From positions 186,001 through 250,000 of the forward strand of contig JBEWZL010000220.1 of assembly GCA_045837725.1 (NCBI GenBank): a stretch of DNA of 64,000 bases, in the 5' to 3' direction. This DNA comes from Vermamoeba vermiformis (taxonomy: Eukaryota > Tubulinea > Echinamoebida). Of the stretch, positions 57,429-64,000 are shown one piece after another (position 1 is the stretch's first letter; each line of letters starts with the position of its first letter). A program made the translations under genes and the position numbers. Below the pieces are notes generated by a model. That model worked only from the letters and a program-made list of their open reading frames with translations. It was not told the DNA's origin and made no database searches.

Positions 57429-59891
57429 TTATTTTCGGATGTGTATCTCTTGTTCGTCCTCATTATCCAGCGATAACTCAACGGTATCAACATCAAGCTC
57501 GAGTTGATTATCTTGCTCTTGAAAAGTAATTTGTTGCAATTCGGTTGATTCAGTTTCGTTTGTATCTTCCGTATTGCTACTACTAATAAAGCCAATATTA
57601 TCGTTATTATTATCCTTAATTTTAACGCGATCCAATGCTTCTTGCGTCGCTTTTTCCCAATCAATGCGAAGCACGTAGACAGTCACCGCGAGGGTCGCCA
57701 TTATCAGGCCAACTGTGCCGGATGTAAGTAAAAGATAATAATGAAGTATTATAGAACGTACCAAGGAGGCCGACCCAAACACCATAAACGCCCCAATCAA
57801 AATAAAAAGTTAAAAGAATGCCCAATGGAATTGCAAAAACATAGTGGGCCACGAACTGCGCCACTGTTCCTGGCATAGGTCTGCCAATTGCACGCAGGAT
57901 GCCTGTTAAGGTAACGCTGATTCCATCCAACATTGCAACAGGAGCCGTCAGTGCCATCAACTTACTATAATATATGATATATTAGTCCCATTCTAAGAGT
58001 TCTACAGGGTCATAAAGTAGCACTCGGACACGTGTAAAAAAACTTGCTTTCGAACTTACTCTGATAATCCTATCGATGCTTCGTCAAATGTAAATGCCTT
58101 TGCAATAGGTGTTCTTAATAAATATAGGACTGCTCCTTGAAAAGCCATCCACGAGATTGCTGAAATGATAACCATTCGAGCGCATTTTTTGGCCTACAGT
58201 AAATCCGTTAGAATAAGTCCAAGACAGCCGCTAATAATCTTACTGATTCGCTATGACCAGCACCAAGCAATGCACCTACACGAGTTTGACCGCCGATTGA
58301 CCAACTCAACTTAACCAAATCCAGATTAGATCTGCAACGGATTCGGTACCTCATACTTACTGGTAGAATGAAAGAGAACACTAAGACATTATAGCATATC
58401 GAATGCGCTGCTAAAATAATTTCGTCGCCCAACAGACCAATCAACAACGCGATTCCTTCGAACGCAATGTTCTCGAATAAAATAGCAGCCATTGATGGAA
58501 CACCGAGCTTCAAATATTCCCATATATTTTTCCAAGAAATAGATCTGCAATTATATATTAGCAAGAGCTACGCCAGTGAAAGGGAACGCAAGATCAGTAC
58601 ATACTCCTTGTAAAATCCGGTACAAGTCGGCAAATGCAACTTCTTCATATATACATAGCCCCATAATAGTATGGGCATTATAGTACGACTTATTGATGTT
58701 GACAGTGCAGCACCTGAAAATATAGGTCAGATCCATTTCTTTGTAAATGTTTCACGGAATGACACGTGTCAAACGCAAGCTCGTACCGTCAAGTCCCCAA
58801 CCGTTCCAATCACCAACGCCCCAGACGAAAAACCATTTTATGCCTGCGTTGAATACCAGCGCGATAAATCCAACGACCATTGCTGGCGTCATGATCCACT
58901 GGTTCATTAAGTATCGAGATATGGTTCGATAATAAGCCATAGGCAACATGCCAATAATACTCCACCTGTATAAAAATAATCAGTACCTCTTACCGAAAAT
59001 TTCTTTATTTGAGCAGATCTTTTCGACTTACTGCGTGTACGTGCCAGCTAACCTTGCCAATTCTGGAGGCTAAATATTGCAAAAATTTAATGGATTTACC
59101 AAAAAAGGAAACCATGGTCAGCATACCTGGTGTAACAGTACTAACAGCGGTTCAGTGAACCACCAAAAAACCATCACCGGTATTGTTGATAAAGTTACAA
59201 TCAATAGTGATGTTTGAAACGAAGCGCCTATAAGTCTCCAGTTCTCTAAAGTACAATTTACCATATTAGTATTACTTGCCAAATATGGTAATATCGATAA
59301 AAATGATTGAGTCTCGTTACGTACTTGCGCCGAATGCTTGCGAAACCAAAGTGTCCAATGCAAAAATCAATCCTATACAATATTGTTATGAGGTACATTA
59401 TATTAGAATAAGGATATTATTTCTTACCAATTGGAATTGTAAACGAGAACCAGCCCCATGATCCGGCAATACTCGCTGCTGCTAGTTCTGCGCCACGGTT
59501 AGGTCATCCACGTGATATTATTTCAATTCTTTTAATGCTTACCTTTTGCTCCGATGTGACCCTAGCGAAAGAATGTCGTCAGATCCAAAAAAGAAGCTTC
59601 GGTTGCAAAAAAAAATATCGAACAATAATTTGATTACTAAATAAATTTTACAATAATATGCCTTTTAATTAGCACTCGTACAAGGAAAAATTTGGCTGAT
59701 CCTTAGTGAGTTAAATTGGATCGGATTTGTGTTTTCGGTTTGCTTACCACAAAAAGTGTATCTGTGACAATCATAAATAATCTAGCGAATTCTGCGACTA
59801 AAACTGGAAATGCGGCTTTCAAAATTGTCCATAACTCGGATTTAGCGCTCGTGTAACCCACGATCTCTTCTGTTGCACGCTTATTTCGCAT
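57429..59891 (-). CDS. MATE-family multidrug/toxin exporter
   Basis: About nine exons, start MRNKRATEEIVGYTSAKSEL. MATE proteins expel organic cations or drugs using a proton or sodium gradient. Seen are FPVLVAEFARLFMIVTDTLF, then LIFALDTLVSQAFGAS (the eukaryotic MATE motif), GMLPMAYYRTISRYLMNQ, LKLGVPSMAAILFENIAFEG and GVYGVWVGLLGT. These make about twelve membrane segments. The C-terminal 75 residues are acidic and Asn/Thr/Glu-rich and should be cytosolic. The tail is long compared with typical family members. Confidence 0.9.
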
Positions 59892-60099
59892 TATATTTAA
59901 TAAAGTTTAGAATAAATACTAATTAGAAGTGCATTGTCGTTATACAAAATCATACAAAAGAAAATCTATTGAAATCACTCGTTTTTGGTTTTTGCGCGTG
60001 AACTGATCTCGAAAATTTCTCTTTATCAAAGTGTATCTGTACATTTTCGCAGTATGCGAAATTGCTATTGACTAATTACATCGAATAAATAACACGTTT

Positions 60100-63000
60100 T
60101 TAAGCGTTTAAAGTCGTAGAGGCTTCCGTAGCGGCGACAACTTTTGGAGTAGGGATATTTTCAACACTTTCCTTCAGATCTGACCAAAAACGTTAGAATA
60201 TATGGAAAATATTATATGCGTGTATAATATTAAGCGTACCTTTCTTTTCAGAAAGTTCGTCTTTCTTTTCGGATGTGGCGTTGGATGTGGTTCCGTTTAC
60301 TTGACTCTTCTCAGCATGTTCCTTATTAATTTGAATATCGACGTCTTCTTTTTCCTCTGAGGAGTTGGACTCGTCGATTGATAAGTCCTCGTTGTCCTTG
60401 TCAACAAACTGTTCGATGTATTCGTCTCGTTTCTCGACAGGCAAGAACGGATTATCCGAAGTGACGAGCTGTTCAATAGTTTGTTTATGAAACGGATGTT
60501 TCTTTGTTTCAGTTTCGACCTGAGCGAGAGTAGGTTTGGTGAACCTCCGCAACTCCCAGGCCCACTGTACGGCCCAAATAGATAAAGGACGCATGTAGCC
60601 GATAGCCCGGTATCGGCCTTCAGTGTCCCATGCCTATAAAAGGAAATCGCTATTAGTATCATTCTATACACTAAAGGTGTCGGCTACAACATGCCACGTG
60701 CCACCACGATCGGTGAAAATTCTCACGTGCAGGAAAAAAAGAGTAAAAAGTACGTACCTCGGGTGTCTGGAAAGCATAGCCTTGACGATAGTAAGTCACA
60801 TCGACAACGCCCTTCAATGTTTTGAAACCTTCTTCAATGAGGCCTTCCTGGATCATAGCCCTACAAACAGATGACATTCAGTTTGTGAGGTTCAGTGAAC
60901 AGTTGATAAAACTTACGCGGCAACGCCGTAAGTAGTGCCAGTCCAAACTTCAGCAGATTGCATGCTAGATTTGTCAACAGAGCCACTCAATCTCATGCCG
61001 TTCATAGCACCCATCGTTCCGTTCTTGAACTTCATGACGTTGTTTTCGAAGATTGTGGCCAATGCTTTACGTGCATTCTCGGGCGGAACAACGTCACCGA
61101 GACCACAAGCCTTGCTGTACCATTGACCTGCCAACATGTCCGCTTGAATGGAGTCAAAGTGCTTGCTCTTAGACTCGTCGTAGTTGTAGTAACTTCCGTT
61201 CCAAAGCTTATGTTCGTAGACGTCCTTCGCCTTTTCAAACCACTCGGTGTAATGTTGCTTCAATTCCTCTTCTTCAAGAACCGACGCCATTTGTGCCATG
61301 GCCTTGAGCGCGGCAAGCCACAAACCACCGCAATAAGCACTGACTCCTGTGGCTGCCCAAGCATCGTACGTTTGATCGGGAAAACCTCCGTTCTCGATCA
61401 TGCAATCACCGTCCGTGTCAAATTGTTCCGAATATCTCATGACTTTAACCATAATAGGCCACAACTCTACGAAGAAAAAGAAGTCAGATCAAGTTTCGTT
61501 TTGAAAAATCTCCGTAATTTTTTTACCTTTCAAGAATCTCTTCTCGCGGGTCACGTAGTAATCTCGGTAGATTTGCAAAACAAACTTTGAGTTCAAATCT
61601 TTCCAGTGGTCAATACGTTGGAAGTTGTACGCGTTTGGCAACTTGAACGGATCTTCGCCAGGATTGCCGATGTCGTGCGGAACACAGTCCTTGGCCTTAC
61701 GCTCCATCGTGTCGCCGGTATGCAGCGCCATTCTTTGTGTCGGAATTTCTTCTAGGGTGGCCTTGCCAATATCCCGCTAAAAGATCGTTGGTGTAAGTTG
61801 CCATATAAGGCAGAAAAAGTTTCGTAAAGTTACGCACCTGCAATGACAACTCCAACATGGGCCATAACATTGCCAGAGCAAAAGAGGCGTAGAAATGCAC
61901 GTCGTACGTGTTTAGCATCAAGTACTCGTGGCCTTCCAAGTAAGCAAAGTGACCCATATAATTCTCTTCCGACTGACAGTGCCTGCGTTCGGTTTCTGGA
62001 TCCGCTGGACATCCGTTCGTCCAAATGGTGCCACCATCAGTAATAAAGTATAATTCGTTGAATAAGGCCATTTTATAGTAATGTGGCATCTCAGGATCTA
62101 AATAAAATGTCAATCTATGCACGTTCACTGAAAATTTATCAACTTACCATTAATGATTGGATCTTGCCATTTTTCGATTTCCTTCTCCCATTCACGCCAA
62201 GAATAGAGCGCATCTTGAGCAATTTGAACAGCAGCATCACCGTCTGTACCATAGAAGCGAGTGTACCGACGATAATATGCATTGCCAGAATAAAATCGGA
62301 TCAAGGGACAATCCCAAGACAAAGCGAATTCAAAAGTAGCTGTTTGGCCTGCTTTGACCTAAATAAATTATAATTAGATTTCACATAATAAATATTTCAA
62401 ATTTAAAATATGAATACGTACGACTTTCTTGATCGCAACAGCAGATGCGTAAATTTCGCCTTTTTGAGAAACATCGGACTCTTCTTCTTTAAAGTCCAAG
62501 ACCCCAGAGTCTGAAAATTGCTGCCACAAGTTCTCAGCAGAAGTTTTATCGTTCGCGAGCCACTTTGATTTGAACGAGACCAGCGAGTCTTTGTCTTCCT
62601 TGTCGATCTTAGTAACGACTGCAAAAGACAGCGGGTCTCTGTGAGTGACATCTGCCGGCTTTGCCTTCTTGCCGTTCTCCGTGACACTTGCCACTTGATG
62701 CGAGGTCTGGCGCCAATCGTGGTTCAACAGCACACCGCAGATTTCATCGAAGTTCTCGACGACATCGCGCTTGGCTTCTTTTTCTTCGACAGGCAGAATT
62801 CGTTCAGTGTTGACGATATCGTGCTCGTCAATGTTGTTCTTGGCTCCATTGGCACCGCACGACTCGCTGTTGCACCCACCGTTTTTGTCGTTCGAGGTGT
62901 CAATGTTGTTGTTCTCCATTTCTTGCTTGGATTGTTTTTTGACCTTCTGTCTGAAGCTCTTATTCTGGTGGCCGGCTTCTTTGTCAACTTGATCGCCTGT

Positions 63001-63885
63001 GCCGTTCTGCCACGTGAACATGATCGACACCTCTTTGTCGGTTTGTGAGGTGTTTTCCTATACCGAGTTAGGCCTATATTAATATGGTAATATTAAGTAC
63101 TTACCACCGTCCACACGAAGACACCAACAGGGTAACTGCTTTCTTTGTAGTTGTGAGGCAAAATGGGCGACAACTGCTTGCACGTCACTTTCAAGTCTGG
63201 ATCCGGCTCGCCGTTGTAGACATTCCAAGAACGCGGAAACAAAGCGTGATACTCGGTATTATTGCCTTGAATTCCGTTCCAATTCCACGATTGCAACGGT
63301 GATTTCTGCGAGGAATTAGATTTTGACACTTTGACACGCGTCATGTTTTAAAGATGCCAACACTTACCTTATCCAAATCTTTTCTTCCGTTTAATACAGC
63401 AGCACGTTTCTAAGAAATGATTGTTAGCGAAAATTGGTTTGTTTGCAAGACAGAAAAATTATCGAAATTCACTTACGCCGTCAGGAAGCACTTGATATTT
63501 CTTCTTTGACTTTTTGGATCTTTTCTTAGTTTTTCTTTTTAACTTGCCACTAGCGGTCATTGAGCCACTAGCACTCAGAGAGGCGCTAGAATTTAAAGAG
63601 CTTGGACCACTCGCGGTTGATCCTGAAGTGTCCGATCCAAAACTGCTATCCTTTTGGCATACAATAGGTGCACTATATAGAGAGAATTGATTGGCATCCA
63701 CGATTCGGTAATTGACAATGCCTCCAGGAACTAAAGTCCATCTGACAAAAAAAAGGTTAAAATTCAAATATTTTTAGGTCAAAAAGCAATTTCCAAATAC
63801 CTGCAGAAGTCGCCTCGCCAGCCTCTATTAATAGCCCCGCTTCCAATGCCACCGATCGGCACACCCATGATGGATCCTTAAAAGG
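60100..63885 (-). CDS. GBA2: Non-lysosomal glucosylceramidase (GBA2, GH116), 5' partial
   Basis: About ten or more exons; the 5' end lies beyond the window. GBA2 hydrolyses glucosylceramide at cytosolic membrane faces. The conserved order is [116 protein letters not shown] (nucleophile Glu), [15 protein letters not shown] and [15 protein letters not shown] (acid/base region). It ends [16 protein letters not shown] and a Glu/Lys-rich tail stopping at TAA 60100-60102. Two insertions are unusual: a Ser-rich then Lys/Arg-rich stretch near 63500-63650, and a Lys/Asn-rich stretch near 62830-62960. Confidence 0.94.
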
Positions 63886-64000
63886 AAAATCAGCAACAAA
63901 TTCAACTGAACAAAGTCCGTTACCAATTTAATGGTAAATCGTCAAATATGCTGCGTAACATCAAGCATAAAACATGCAGCCAATAAGGTATCGCGATAAG
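63886..64000. other. Probable intron of the GBA2 gene at the window edge
   Basis: On the minus strand this ends in a pyrimidine-rich TTTCCTTTTAAG acceptor before GATCCATCATGGGT. The upstream exon was not found in the remaining bases. Confidence 0.4.

Noticed and set aside
60920-60980. Apparent loss of a catalytic Asp in GBA2 (QSAEVW instead of human QSDEVW)
   Set aside because: That position varies in relatives such as plants. The Asp in the conserved DKSS motif just before is intact.
27333-63890. Recurring AAAAGGAAA words
   Set aside because: On the coding strand most are the pyrimidine tract before an intron acceptor (TTTCCTTTT...AG).
1-64000. tRNA, rRNA, CRISPR, transposon or virus-like elements
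   Set aside because: I found no cloverleaf with promoter boxes, no rRNA sequence, no repeat array, no transposase, reverse transcriptase or capsid-like frame.

Overview
This is a gene-dense, intron-rich nuclear window from a unicellular eukaryote. It holds about 26 protein genes on both strands, roughly one per 2.4 kb. Introns are short (mostly 46-120 bases, a few 200-490) with GT-AG ends and a GTAAG/GTACG donor. GC content is about 40%. TAA, TAG and TGA all serve as normal stops. I saw no tRNA or rRNA gene, CRISPR array, virus-like element or recognisable transposon. The gene set mixes a membrane hybrid histidine kinase, a receptor protein kinase with tyrosine-kinase motifs, a retinoblastoma protein, a RapGAP, a lysyl oxidase and several GPI-anchored or type I surface proteins. 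Hybrid histidine kinases argue against an animal. The mix fits an amoebozoan-like amoeba best, but that placement is inference from gene content only.

Layout. 1-9 kb: the 3' part of a tandem L-type lectin gene, two paralogous M43 metalloproteases flanking an inverted F-box-like gene, and a ZIP metal transporter with an in-frame TAG. 9-14 kb: two secreted or surface glycoproteins around a divergent actin-related protein. 14-23 kb: retinoblastoma protein, hybrid histidine kinase, COX11. 23-33 kb: a kelch-type receptor kinase, a ThuA-like surface protein, CutA, and a CobD/HisC-like aminotransferase. 33-44 kb: a small zinc-finger acidic protein, the splicing helicase Prp22/DHX8, a mitochondrial beta-barrel protein, an F-box plus multi-membrane (TMEM185-like) protein, and SAP18. 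45-52 kb: a modular lysyl oxidase and two tandem leucine-rich-repeat proteins. 52-64 kb: a PH / peroxiredoxin-like / RapGAP fusion, a MATE exporter, and a GBA2 glucosylceramidase that runs off the window end.

Most genes are unrelated housekeeping or surface and signalling genes and share no operon-like logic. A surface/matrix and signalling theme is visible: lectin, M43 proteases, lysyl oxidase, kelch receptor kinase, histidine kinase, RapGAP and actin-related protein.

The three most unusual observations are these. (1) A single 20-exon gene joins a PH domain, a PRXL2/AhpC-TSA_2 peroxiredoxin-like domain (C-x-x-S active site) and a RapGAP domain, with every splice phase consistent. (2) Up to eight frame breaks lie in four otherwise intact genes, and each can be read as one extra base (+1); this is either an insertion-biased assembly error or +1 frameshifting. 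(3) A kelch-propeller receptor kinase carries tyrosine-kinase signature motifs.
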